This document shows positions 32,501-45,876 of a stretch of DNA of 64,000 nt, one piece after another. Under the pieces are notes generated by a model. The model was not told the origin of the DNA and did no database searches. It worked only from the letters and a program-made list of their open reading frames with translations. Numbering within the stretch: position 1 is the first letter of the stretch; each line of letters starts with the position of its first letter. Position numbers and translations under genes: made by a program. Source of the stretch: Echria macrotheca (lineage: Eukaryota > Ascomycota > Sordariomycetes > Sordariales > Schizotheciaceae); NCBI GenBank assembly GCA_030411725.1, contig MU839833.1, positions 744,001-808,000 on the forward strand. Direction: 5' to 3'.

Positions 32501-35500
32501 GGCTCGTCCCGCTTCCGATTCCATCTGGAACTTTGCTATGGGTCGAATTGTCTCTCTGCGTTTGTATGATGACTCAACTCCCAGATCTTGAACCCCGTGG
32601 AGCGAATCACGCTTCCCCGGTCATCATGCGCCACCACTGCCAACCCGCATTCCTCAGTCAACCGGGAACACCACAAGCCGAGGTTCTCAGCCCTATGGTT
32701 TGAGGCTAGGCGTCCCCGACAGCCGGAACGCCTCACACCGCGCCAAGCCAGCGACCGCAACTGCCGCTGGTGGCCTCTTGAAGCTGGCCCCGTTTGCCCT
32801 TGGATCAAAACACAACAGAGTCGACGTCCTATTCTCGGTGGAGCTGCCGACATGTCAGCCTTGGGGATATCTTCTCCGCTTTTGGAGTCTGGTACAAGTG
32901 TATCATTGGATCAACAATAATTTTTGAGCCTGGGCAGGCCCGAGACAGCCGGAGACCGTCGTTTGCCCGAAACCGTACCGGGGAGCTGTCAACCATTGAC
33001 CCGGGCAGAGGGTAGGAAGCCGTGGGAGACTCGACCGCGGCCCTTTGGCCGCACTTAGCGATCCCGGATCGGTGGGCCGGTTTCCATCTCGCCCACTCGC
33101 CCACCCGTCCACCACGGCGTGGGTCTCCCGCAGCGCCGAAGGGACGATCGACGGCCCTTCACCTCGGCACGCTTGGAAGGCACTCTCTCTCTCCCGCGGA
33201 TCACGAAGCCAACCCTCACGCCGCTGACCAGCACCGTCATGAGCAACCCAGCAAACGACCGTCATCACCCCCTCGTGGGCCTCTTTGTCATGCTGCCAAG
33301 CGGATGCTTCATCATCTTCTGCATACCAAGAGAATAATCACTTGTCCAGTGGAGGACTCTAAAGAACATAGCTGACCGAGTAGCAAAAATTGGGGGCCAA
33401 GAAAAGCATCTGGTCTCTCTCCCGGAGACATTTTCCACATCAGGCTAACGTTACATCTTGACAACTGTCAGGTCTCGGCCTTGTGTGCCAAGCATATTCC
33501 GACTGAGTGCTTAGAGTGCTGACAATACCATGCTCACCAAGAGTTATGTCTCCGTTTCCGAGACAAGTCACAGAGACAAGTCTGGGACCGAGACGGGAGT
33601 GCTGATTGGAGCATGATAGCTACACGAATTACGATAGAACCTAAAATAAGGTTGATATTTGGTAAGCTGGCGTTTTCTACAGAACGCCTAGACCATCGCG
33701 GCTGCAGCTGGGACCTCTTTGACATCAACATCAGGAAGGTACCTGTAGCCAACAACGGTAAAACCCGATCAAAGCAGCTGGATCTACGGAACGCAGATGC
33801 TTGCCGTCAGTATTTATCCCACGACTGACAACTTTTTGGGTGCACCTTGGAGGTCTAGAGCGCAATGTCTAGCGTGGGAGTTGAGGCTCAAGATGGCAAC
33901 GCTATCGCCGAGCACCCGGAGCTCCTGGTAAGTTTATTTCCTTGGCACTGTCATTGACCGCCAGCCAATCCCACAATTCACCCTCACATTGCTACTCGTA
34001 AAGGTAACAAACATATCTCGATCACCAGCCACCATTGTCGGTCGGCCACTGACCAATCCAACAGTACACACTGAGGTCTCCAAAGGCATATGTCTCTTGC
34101 CGCAGAGCATATACTGGTGCCTACGTAGGCTCACCATGAGGCTCCAGTCGTTGGACAGGCAAAACTCTTTCCATGATTTGGCACACTCGCTGGCACAGGG
34201 GGTGATGTTTCGCTTGGGATCATGCTAGACCAGACCTCATTATGGCCACCCAGGGTTTCCGGTATATTTTCCGACAAGCCGTCGACATGCAGGAACCCAA
34301 AACGTCCAACTCAGGGGAAGCGGCCCCATACAAGACCCGATTGGGCTCGAGAGCAGCATAGAAAGCCCTGTAAGGCGCAGATTCAGGGCGCAAACGGGTG
34401 CGGGAGATCGGAGTATCGGCCGCGCTTCTATTATCCCCTTTGGGTTGGCAGGTAGGTATTCTGCATGAGGCGGAGGCTACGTACTCCTGGGTCTAGCGGT
34501 TCAGGCCTCCGCCACAGTCCACAGGCAACTGTCCGACATCTACCCTTCGTCCGGGCGGCCTGAGACCGGCGTCCGGCGCCGCTACTGCTAGCCCGCGATT
34601 ATGGCTCGCCGTGCCGGTCCGCCTAACACAGATGGACACTTGCACGCTCCGGATCAGCCATGGTTTCTCGATGTATCCTGTTCCGCTTCGTATATTGACG
34701 TTTTAACATGAGTATGGAGCACAGAGAGTAGCACTGGATGGGTCCTGGTACGCATCATCAAACAACGCATGGGGTCCTAGACCTGACTCGAGCGCGACGG
34801 CGGCAACAGGCTAACATTCTGCCTTCATCGCGTCCAGCACGTGCGCATACTAGTGTGAGCATGGTACGGGGGAAGAGACGATAGAATCTTGTTACCCTTT
34901 CGGGATTATTGCTTGGGTTTCATTTCTCAGGACCGGGTGGGGATCACGGCCCGTGTTTCTCGCCCTTGCCCCGGTTTTGTCGAGAGAGACCTGCCTTTCC
35001 AGGCGCGTACACGCCACGACTTCGGCCAGCCCTACCAGCTACGTGGGAGGATATGATATGGCGGTGATGGGCTTGCGGGACCGCAGCACGACCCGAATGA
35101 GAGGCTCGGCTCAGCGGTCTACGCCCCCTTCTCTCTGTCTGGAACTGTAACGCCGAGAAAGGGTCCCGACGTTCAGAGAACCTCCTTCTGACCCAAGCAG
35201 ACAAATCTCGGCCGTACTGGCCGCGACTCGGCAACGCGGCTGCAGTCCAAACCGTAATCATTAATCAACTGTTGGGAAGGCTGCCCCTGACGATTCCAAG
35301 GGACGCATCGGGCGTGTGCATGCAAGATATCCTGGGGGTGTCAAGATCCAAGGCACACGCCCCCTCCCTGTAACTTTACACTGCTAGGTTTTGTTTCCAC
35401 GACGTCCATGGAGGCACAGGAAAACAATACCGAAATGGTTGGCGCCAAAGACACCAGTCCGTGGTCCCTGAGTGATATCGGGTGACATTGCCAGCACAAG

Positions 35501-38500
35501 AAGGCGGTTCGCGATACTTTGGGACGTATGTAAAGGCGTTTACGGAAAGATTCCAAGCACTCTGAGCGATGTCCTCGGGTCGAGATGCAGCTAGGTGAGT
35601 CTGGGGAAGGGGACCGAGAAGATGGTGTACGAATCGATTGGATCGGGCCAAAAGGGCGATTCGTAGCACTGCAAAATACTCAAAATGGACATTGGGGGGT
35701 TTGGAAGGCCCTCTATCTTCCCGAGCCATCGCCGTGGACCTAGGGAATTACGGGAATAGTGGCAGAGATACCGATGTGGCCGAGAAGGCGCAGATTAAGG
35801 TTGTGATGTGATCACTAGCAAGGTGATCACCCGCTGTCCGTTGTGCGTGCAACATCTGGCCGGTGTTGTGGGGAAACAAGGCGCTTCTTCTCAAGGGTGT
35901 TCTAGCCCTCGCGGTCTCCAGGATGTTGTGGTTCTGGTGAGAGAGAGAGAGAGGAGTCTGTTGGAAGTATCTTGTTTCTCTCATTTCCCCCCTGACGGCG
36001 CAATGGAGAAAAGAAGGTAAGCTTGGCGTCTTGGCCTCTGAATACGACAGGATTTGGATTCCTTCTGGGGTAGCGAGACTCACACTGAGTCCGTCACAAA
36101 CGCCGTCGGCGTCGTAGAGGATGTCGCGGTGCAGCGGCGGCCGACCCGCCGGTAGGGTTGGTCGGATCGGATTTAGACCGGAGGTATGGGTCGACCCGAT
36201 GATTTGGAATCTCCCTACTCCGTACTACCATACCTTGTTTGCAGGTCGTTACCGTGGAGTTCAACTCGAACAACAGAGCGCCATCAAACGGCCTTGTATC
36301 GCGCAAGAATGTCGTCGTAAACGGGGGCAAAGGGGGTCCCCATTGCACAGTATGTTGTACCGCGTATCTGTACCTTATTCCGTAGCTCCTTCGAGAAGCC
36401 CATATCACCGTAACCGCACACACCGACACCGCGCCACGCCTGGCCGCCAAGATGGACGACTGGTAAATTTCCATTTCATGCCGCGCGCATTGGTGGTGAG
36501 GCGCTCAGACAAGGACACTGCGAAAAGGGGTTTGACTCCCATCTCGAGAGTGCCTAGAACTCTAGCCGAGGTACAAGTGCCCAGGGTTTGTTCTGGGCAT
36601 TTCTCTACGACTTCTAAAAACCGAAACCTTCGGTCCTTTGCAAGGGGCAAAAAGAGGGGCAGTGACAGCGAACTGGGGACTCGTGGTCTTGATTCGACAA
36701 ACAAACCCCCTGGTGCTGTCCACAAGGCGGAACTGGAGCACCATGGAGTTTCCGGATTACGCTCTGGCTCTGGGCGTCGCCGCCGCGCACCTTTGGATCG
36801 GCGTTTCTGGGGAAAAAATACTAAAGCCGAGGAAATGAGACGACGAGACAACAAATCTCACAAGACGCAAGGTGACAACGAGATAGCAACCAAGCAAGGG
36901 GGGGAAGGCAACCGATACATGGCCCATCATGACAAAGTTCCTCGGGTTCCAAGAAACGACTTTGGCCCCCAAAAATAACGATTCGTCAGGTAGCCAAGGA
37001 GAGAGAGGCAAAATGTTGAAGACGGCCAAGGCAACAAGCACCAGCGCCAGTCGCTTGTGGCGCCAAATCTAGGGGCCGTTGGTCGCGGCTATCCCCCGGC
37101 GTCTGGCTCGCGAAACAAGTGAAGCTTGTTCGTTGGGTCCGCTCTCTCCGGAGGGCGGCGTCGGTAGCCAAAGCGTCCAAGTGCCCATCCTTCGTTCCTT
37201 TGTAGGATGCCAAGGCGTGCCATCGTGTTTCCATCTCCCCACTCGCTATTAAGCGCATGCGCGTGGGCAGAGGTTCCATGGTGTGTCGCGGTTGCGGCAA
37301 ATGTGGTGAAGGAGCAGACAAGGGCGGGCAGAAGACTGGAAGTGGTAGACGGGCCAATGGCGGCGATTGGATGTTAAGACCGACCGACCAAGCCAGGTTG
37401 GCAAAGGATCGTGCATGGAGCCGACCAGCAGTGTGGCATCTGGCAAAGCGACCGGGTTCGCTGTTGAATTCCAAAACAAGATGGGCAAAATGCCCTTTTT
37501 GGGACGATGCCATGCAGTGACCGGGATGGGGTGGGCTGCAGATGGGATGGCATCGGATTAGCGACCGACAAAACGGCGCCGCTCAACTGTCGATCCCCGC
37601 CAGGGACCCGCCCACCGTTTCCTCGAAGAAAGAGAGGGGTGTGGGGGGTGGGCTGGGAAAAAAAGAACCGCCAAGACTTTTGGTCGTCAAGCCACCACCC
37701 TCCACCACACGCAGCCGCGACTGGTGGGTAGCTGTTCGCGGCAAGCTCCCCCGAGAGAGCATTTCGAACACCAAGCCGACATCTCTTTCGATTTTCCCGT
37801 TAGTTTTCTGACCTCTCTCGTTTGTCCCTCTGCAGAGGACGGCCAATGTTGCAACGAGCCGACAACGCCGCCGCAGCGGGCGAAGCGCGGGACTGCCAAA
37901 GCCCGACACTCTTGCCCGGTTTGGGCGAACACGGCGAAACATCGACAAGCAGCGCCCTTTGGCTCTGGTGCCTTTTCACGCAGCCGCGTCCGAGCCCTGG
38001 CCTCTGTGATTTGCAAGTGCCAAGCGGCCTAGGGGACCAGGGACAAGCAAATACTAGTGAGGAGTCGGCTGGGTTACGCACGGGGTGGACGCATCACAGC
38101 CGCGCCCCCCGAGTGCGCGCGCTCAGGTCGGTACAAGGTACTTTGCGACGAGGGGGATGGGCGGGAGAGAGGTGTCTGTGCTTTCGTCATGTAATATCTC
38201 TATTTTCCCTCGCGCATTTCATAGGGCTGGTGGCTGATTTCCCCTTTGGGTCAGACACTGCACCCCCTCTGTTTCTCCTCACCCCTCTTTTGCTCTCTCC
38301 GCACGGCTTCGGAAACATGTTGACAGATGAGAGTGCTGGCTTGTTGCAGACCAGCGGCCTGGGCTATCTATCACCACGAGACATATGTCGGCGTCCCGTT
38401 GGGTCCAAGAGGGCTGGTTTCCGAATAAGAAAAACAAACAAGTTTCGCCGTGGGATCTCAATAATCCCCTTCCCACCCCACCGACGTCGACTGATCGAGT

Positions 38501-41500
38501 TAGGCCATCACGGCGAGCCCAGCAGGCCATCGTCGGGTCGCGTCTCCCAAGTCATTGGATTCTTGGCTCTGGGCGCCGAGAGCTCGGCGGCTTTGTCACG
38601 GTCAAGCGGCAGCTTTCGGGATCGTGAGCTCGTTTGGGGCCGCTCCGACCGCCACGCAACAATGTCGACGGGTCGCGAGATGTCGTACCAGCTGGCACGG
38701 AGTATCTGGCGGTGTGTTTGAGTGCCGTCACGAGGGACCGGCCAGTCAGTCAGTTAGTCCTTCATGGATGGTGTTTTGCCGCGGGAGATGGAGGACACCT
38801 GCATGCCAAGCCTACTGCCCGGCCGGCCTGATTTGCATTTCAACAACCTTCGGGTTGTCCGCACTGCATTCGGAGCCCAGTCCCGGCGAGCTCGCGGAAG
38901 GGCTGTGTCTCCATCCGGCGTCATAGGGCTGAGACCTCGTTGCCCGGAAGCATCGCTGGTGACTTTTCAGGCCTCGATATGATCCCATATCTTGCACCAT
39001 AGATGTGTTACGTGTACGAGGACATGATCGTCGACGGATGTATATCTTCCCGGCGCCTATCTGGGTCCGCCCGTCTCGCGGCCAGCCACGGCCGACACCA
39101 CTCGGCGCATCCAGCGGTCTCCACGGAGGAGCCGCGGAGGGACGCAAAGGAGCGCATCCGAAGCCACCGTTCGGAAGCAGTGCTACGTCCAAACTCAAAT
39201 CCAATCGGCCCTTGGTGGATTTATCGCCTGTTTGTAATCGGATTAATAACGATGCGGTGGCACCACGGCCGTCCGTCCGCCCGGCACTTGGACGGTCTGC
39301 GCTGGCACGCGATCGTCGACGAGATGGTCTTCCGAGTCGCGTTATTCCCCATGGCACACCGAGAGCGCGGCAAGCCGGGGATGCAGGCGTATCTGGACGA
39401 GTCGCGAGCGTATCCTGGGCCAGCACTACTGTGTGGTGTACACTCTGGGACCCGTGCGGGTGGATGTCTGCTGCAAAGGTCTTGCAGCGGGTGTGGAGAG
39501 CGCGTTGGCGCTTCTCCCAACGGCCTGCCAAGCGAGCCTCATGGCCCGGCTTGTACCCTCGTACCACGCGGGAGCTGTGGTGTACCCCGGAGTGGCGCAG
39601 CGGCTGTCGACGAAATAGGCCAGTGTTTCCCGCCTGTCTGCGGTGTGCGCAGCTGCCAGTGCACTGCGAAATGGCGGCCGGGGCGAACATGAGGCGTCGG
39701 TGGTGTTTCCAGCTCGGGCAGGCGGGTCCCTCTCAGCGCTGGATTGCGCTGAAGCCAAGACGATAACTACTGAACACCAGGCCTCGCCAAGTTGCTCTGT
39801 CAGTAAACAAGAGAGAGCTGTTTTTAGGCGGATGATTACACGATCAAGGTCTAATCTGCTTACCCTTCTCTCTCTCCTTTGACTCTCCCTACCGATTGCG
39901 AACGATGCATCTCAACCCAATTTCCGCTTTCTGGAAGGGGGGCGGCCGAGCGAAACAAGCGCAGACCTCTGTCGAGCCAGTTAATTCTGCTGCCTAAAAC
40001 CGAGCAACTGCCAGCGTACCAGCGAGGAGTTGCTGCGTGGGCCTTCGCTGGCCTGCCACCACCTGCGCTGTTGTTCCCGGTCGCTTCGGCGGATTTTCCT
40101 CGCAGCCCCTTCCTTGACCTTAGCCATCAGGCATCGACTTTTTTTTGAAGACCGATGAGACAGACTGCACTGCAACTTTGAGCTCTTTGGTAGTGTGACG
40201 GTACGAACCGGCGGGACGTACCGGTACTCTACTCGGTGAGGCAGTTCCGGGATGGCTCGGAAGTTTGGGCCATTGATCTATCCGTGCCTGGTTCGACCTC
40301 GAGACCGAGAGCGAACTTGATTGCGAGCTTTTTGTTTGTTACGACGGCATATCCCAGCGATCAGATGAGCCACGGCATATGGAAAACGGTGAGCCAGGCC
40401 CGGCATATCGAGACGATGAGACAAATCAAAGCAGGACGGGCGGACAAGGAATTGTCCCGCCGCCGGCTGGTTTTGTCTCTGTCTCTCTCTCGGTTTCGTC
40501 GAGGTTTGGATATGTGTTTCTTGGTTTGATCCAACGGCATATTCAGTTGCTAACAACAGGATCTCTGCAGGGCAGGCCCAACAGGGTCTGCACCGCACCT
40601 GCATGGCAGGAGCCATTGTTAGGATGAAGGAAGACAACTAGCTTCTCTTCGTATCCAGCTTGCTCTTTCGCAGAGTCATTGGTTTTGGTTCGACAAGATA
40701 GGAGGAGGATTCCGGTGGTTCCATGTTTGAACTTCTAACGCAGCGCTTCATCAGAGAGAGGAAGCCGGAACCCACTCCGGCAACGAGCTTTCACGGGCCT
40801 GGCCAATCACGACGGCCGCTTCGGCGGGATGGATCGGTCAGGAGAGCCGAGCTTGGGAGGAAGCACCAGCCACACACGGGATTGAGATGGCTTCGGGGTT
40901 CAACTCACAGCGCGGGGTTCGACCCGCCCCGCTTGGCTTACTTCCTCCCGGTGCGGGGGGCGTTTGACCTGCTGAGGGCGAGCTGCTCGGCCTCTGAGTG
41001 GTATTTGTTGCAGGCTATGGCTGGCTGGATCCCTCTGGAAGGGAACCCACCAAAGCGGGAGGCATCGCTTTCAGCTCCTGACAAGGTCGATGGCTGAGGA
41101 GATGGGGCATGCTCATTGTTACATCCCCCTCTCGCAATGGAGCTTGACTGGGTCGATTTTCGGAGCAGCCGTGTATCGCTGTTACGTTGTATAGCCGTGG
41201 TTTGTCTCCACTATGGGAGTTGGAGGAGCGGTCCTACGACGACGAGGGGGAGGAGGAATGTGCAAATGTATTCCTATCCGTACTCTGGATGATCACATCA
41301 GGTAGGGATGTGGGGGAGTTTAGCAAGCAAAAGTGGGCGAGTACGCAAGTGCGTGTGTGTGTGCGGAAGGGAGGAGTGTGCCGTTGGTTGGTTGGTGTTT
41401 TGTGTAACTGCGGCGTTTTTTGACTCTCTACTTTTCGCAGTCAGAACCCAATCTCACAAGCTGGGGAAAAAGCTGGGCTGGGTTGGTGGGAAATCTGACA

Positions 41501-44500
41501 TTCGGGGACTTTTTAAATCGTAGGGCTGAAACGAACCTTCGCTTCGGATACCTTATCACCACATCACCTGAAAGTGTATGATCAGGCGGGATTCCGCCCG
41601 ATCTTTTGGAGGTAGGTACACAGCTTCAAAACGTCACTCACTCACTCCCTAGGGAAGGAGACGAGGCTGGAAAACTGGACCAACTAATCGAATGAGAGAC
41701 ATGGATAGTCATTGCACAGTTGTTCAATTTGCTTACCAGATGGTGGATAGAGAGGATTGAAAGAATATGTGTCGGGCCGCGATGCACTCCACCAAGGGGA
41801 ATGCATCGCGAGTTTTCCGCGCGATGCTAAAATCCGTGTACAGAAAAAGGAAACCCGGGTTTTTTGCGTGCGCCGGCGTGTGGACGGCAGTGAGAGAGGT
41901 GTGGGGGGTTATCAGCCAGCCACCATCGCGGATATATATGCACAACATTGAACCCAACGGGCCGGTTCTCTCTCTCACCTCTCCTCTCCTCTGTCTGTGA
42001 TTTGTGATGGGATGGGGAGCAGACCAGACCAGTTCCGGATCCAGACCGCCTTTTGGGCGAGGCATGAGTGCAAAGCCGAAGTGTCACGACACAGCCTTGT
42101 TTGTGGCAGGGCTGGGTGCGCGGGGGGCAACAACATGTGTGTTTCTGCGTGGATGGATGGATTAACAATTCTACTTGGCCAATGTTCAATTCATTTCCCT
42201 GTGTGATCGGATCGCCACTGTTGAATGTGGTCATGAGTAATACCCAGTTGTTAGATCTGGATGAACATTTGGGAATAACGGTGAATGGGTTATCTCGAGA
42301 TCGGTCAAGGGGTGTGGCATTTTCTGTCTGCAATGGTATCTCGGCTCACAAATAACAGATCTGGTTGGTGATGGAATGATGATGTAGAATTCGCGCAGGG
42401 CTGTATAAGTTGTCTCTCTGTCTGTCCGTCTGTGTATGTGTTATGTGTGCCGTATGCAAACCTTCGGGCAGCAGCGGGACGACCAGAGAGGTTCAGCTGG
42501 CACCGGGCACCTCCGAATATCCAATCACCATCACAGACATTTGTCTCTACGGGTTTGGTTGGATCATATTCTGTGCTTTTGTCGACTTTCTCGGTGTTAT
42601 TATATGCTCTGCCCTGTTGTTTCGCTTCGCTCGCTTGCTTTGCTTGCTCGGCTTCGGTATACACGAGGGTGAACGGGTGGACAGAGAAGCATCCTTGACA
42701 CGACTTGCAGAGTCGGGGAAGAAGGGCGGAGGGCAGGGCAAAGGCGAGGAAGTGGGGAGGGGTGTGTGTGCAACATCCGTGATGTACACAACTTGTCTTC
42801 TTGGGGACCGTTTCATGTTCTTTTTTCTTGACGGTTAGACTTTGCTTTTTTGCCCAGTTGAGATGTTTATTCATGTTGAGGATTTTGGATATGTGTATGT
42901 ATGTATCGGTGTGACACCAGAGAACTTCCGCCGAGACGGGACGGGATAAGTGGATTAAAGGTGGTGACTAACACGCCAAATTGCCACCACCGTTCGATTT
43001 CGACAACCAGCGTCCGGAATATCATGTTGTTTGGGAATAGGCCCTTCCGCCTCCTCCGTGGCAAATGGTATCTCGGCGAGGCTATGTAGGGACTGAGTAT
43101 TTGTATTTGTTTTGCATCGGTCCGTTTGTTGTTCATTTTTAGTTTCATCTCGTCTTCGTAGCGGCAAGGCCAAGGGCGCGCTGCATGTTTTTTCTCCTTT
43201 CGGGTTGGGAATGTCATTCGGGGGTGGATACCGGGTCTTTAGGTAGGTAGGCAGCCGGACGGAGCCGGAGTCGGAGGCGGCGTTGTTCACTCCGGCTCCG
43301 GTCCGGTGGACTGAGCGGCCCGCGGCCGGGGGGGAATGCAGCCTTGTAGGTTGGGGATCAAGCCGAATGCCTCGGGGATATGAGATTTGACTAAACAAGG
43401 CCGAATGTACTCGGCGGTCGACTGAGTACTGATGCGGCGCGGTTGACGAACAAGGGACCCAAGCAAACTCGGAAAGGAACTCCATGTCATGGCAGGACCG
43501 TGGAAGGCAGCCGTGACTATGAATGAGAAGAATATGCCCTAGACCGTTTTTTCTGTCCTTACTGACGCGCGGGTTGTTCCTGCATCATGCAATCGAACGC
43601 ATTTGTTTAGGGGTGACGGGATGCCACAGCGAGAGACCCCGGGCTCGGCTTCTACGCCAAATACCTGCGAGTTATACCGCCGACTGCTAGACTTCGCGGG
43701 GATAAACACGTCTTATCTTGAGAGAGGGTTGGGTGGCATCCAAGGCACCGGGAATACTAGATACAGGACGTATCAGAAAACCTGGTTGCCCAGTCTCCTC
43801 CCGTCTTTAGGATGCTCCTAAAACTTTGTGTCGCTACCTAGCTATCTACATTCTATGCTGCGGTCTTGATGCATTGTCCATCCCGAATATCTACATCTCT
43901 ACATTTAACACGCGTCAATAGCAGAGCCTTGTCGAAGAAAATAGCCCGATACCCCAGAAAAGACTAAACCGCCGGGGATAAAGGGGTCAACCCATTTCCC
44001 GTCAAACCTATGGGAAACCTCCCCGTCTCCCTGTGTCTGCTCCCTGCATTGCTAACAAAGCATTCTGTAATTTCAGGTCATGCCACCCAAACTTTGGATA
44101 TCCCCTGAACACGAGATGTCAAACACGTGTTGATACCAGCGCGTCTCGAAACAAGAAGCCGTTCTGGGCAAACCCCTAGCAAGGCAGGGCCGGGATATTC
44201 CCCATATCTCCCTGCCGGCACCGTGTAGGCATACGTGTAGCTACCTCGCTTGGTATTTCCCATTTCCTTTGATGTGGAGACTGAACGGCGACGTAGTTAT
44301 CAAGTCGGCGACATTCCTCTACTCCACACGCAACGTCCACACATGCCCACGGGGAAGTAAACAACGGGAGGTCACCGAGCGGAAGGTAAGCAACTTTACC
44401 CGAAACCAAAACCCAACGAACAAATCCACCCGGTAATGTTAAAGAGCCCAATCACTTGGGTCGGCCACAGCCTTACCACGACGCAGAAGAGGCCACCCTC

Positions 44501-45876
44501 CGGAGCCAACTCCGTCCAGATACACACACACCCTCCCATCTCTCTCATCAAGATGACCACCCTCCACCACATTACACTCTTACTCTGCCCGCAAGATCCA
44601 CCTCGCACACACACACAGGTCAAGCTAGGTTCATACGTGATACATATCACTCGATACCCTCCCGTCCGCGGAAATCCAGACACACAAGTGTGCCCTACCC
44701 GCCAGCCCCCCAAGGCTGCATAGATACCTACCTACCTTGCCCCACATCAGTAAATACGGATACATCACCACGAACCGCAACCCCCTGCGTCTGGAAGATC
44801 GCCGAAGTCGCGGCGGTCCACAGACGCGATGTCGGGTGAGTCGGGATGGGCGGCCGCCTACCCGATGACCAGGTCCCGGGGAGCAGGTTGGTCTAGACCG
44901 TGCCAGGGGGAACTAGGCTGGTTTACCAGACATGGAAGGGCTGTCATGACTCGAGGGGTCAGGGCGAGACGCTGAGTTTGCCTATGACGGGAGAGAGGAC
45001 AAGACGAGTTCAGGAGTTCTATTCCAAGGTATGCGTCCGGCGCCTGCCTGGACTAGGGACAACACGGACATACAATCAGTAAATAGACACCGCCGTGGCC
45101 TGCTACAATGCTCGGAAATATTCCCAGGGTAGCCAATACCTCTCCCTCAGCAACCAAACATACCATTGTACCCCACGAAGTTGACTCCATGACCCGTCAG
45201 ACTCAACATGAACCTTCCCCCCAGCTCCAGAATAATAATGCCAATACCCCCCCCCAAAGGCACAGAATAGAATCAAAGGACAGAAAAAAAGAACCAAAAC
45301 AAAACAACACAAGACACAGAACGAGGAAAAGGGAACAGACAAACACTTCCGAAGGACGGGCAAAGACGCTCGGCTACCCCCTAAAAACTCCGAACTCACC
45401 ATGTCTCCTCCCTCTTTCTTTTCCGTACAAGTAAATGGATTTGTAAACGTCAACTCTTCTCTCCTCTCTTTGGTCAGCATATTCAGCGCCAGACACAGTG
45501 TAGTGTAGTGATTCGAATACCAAACGGTACATGACACATCAACACAGCACATCACGGCATGGACACTCATACATACATCCGTTCACCAGCTCAGCTCTAT
45601 TCCATTACCGAGATCCTCTCGATTGTCATCCATAATATCAAGTCGGGTAGGTACACATTCACACCGAGCTCAGTGGGCCAAAGAAACATGTCATCAGCCT
45701 TGATGGTATCCCGCTCGTTATCATTTCCCGTCCAGACGACAACTTCCAACACCAAAACAACCTGTAACATTACACCGCCTTTTGACAAAAGAACCTCCAC
45801 GCCAGATGACGCCGGCTAACACTTGATAGTACTTTTACAAACCCGCACTTCCTCTCTGCCATCGCTGAAATGCCTC
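29522..45876. other. 16.4-kb gene-poor region upstream of the bZIP gene
   Basis: No protein family could be recognised across this span on either strand. The longest frames (30073-30837 plus, 36121-36978 plus, 37822-38721 plus, 38812-39690 minus, 39005-39766 plus) translate to Arg/Ser/Pro-rich sequence typical of random GC-rich DNA. The region is not strongly AT-rich and shows no transposase, reverse transcriptase or long terminal repeats. The left end must contain the bZIP promoter and the right end the 3' flank of MLP1. GT-rich tracts (41350-41365, 42410-42440), CA-rich tracts (44610-44625) and a strong hairpin at 43257-43304 are the only structural features noted. Confidence 0.55.
43257..43304. 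repeat. GC-rich inverted repeat (hairpin)
   Basis: GGACGGAGCCGGAGT at 43257-43271 pairs with ACTCCGGCTCCGGTCC at 43289-43304 with a single bulged base, around a loop of about 17 nt. No poly-T or coding context suggests a function. Confidence 0.6.

Noticed and set aside
36121..36978. 285-codon plus-strand frame
   Set aside because: Arg/Ser/Gly-rich sequence typical of random GC-rich DNA, with no recognisable domain.
37822..38721. 299-codon plus-strand frame
   Set aside because: No domain, and low-complexity Arg/Pro/Ser content; kept only as part of the gene-poor region description.
40900..40950. GGTTCGACCC sequence resembling a tRNA B box
   Set aside because: No matching A box, acceptor stem or anticodon arm could be assembled around it on either strand.
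42305..42874. 189-codon minus-strand frame in the gene desert
   Set aside because: No family resemblance, and it includes CT/GT-repeat-encoded residues; likely chance.
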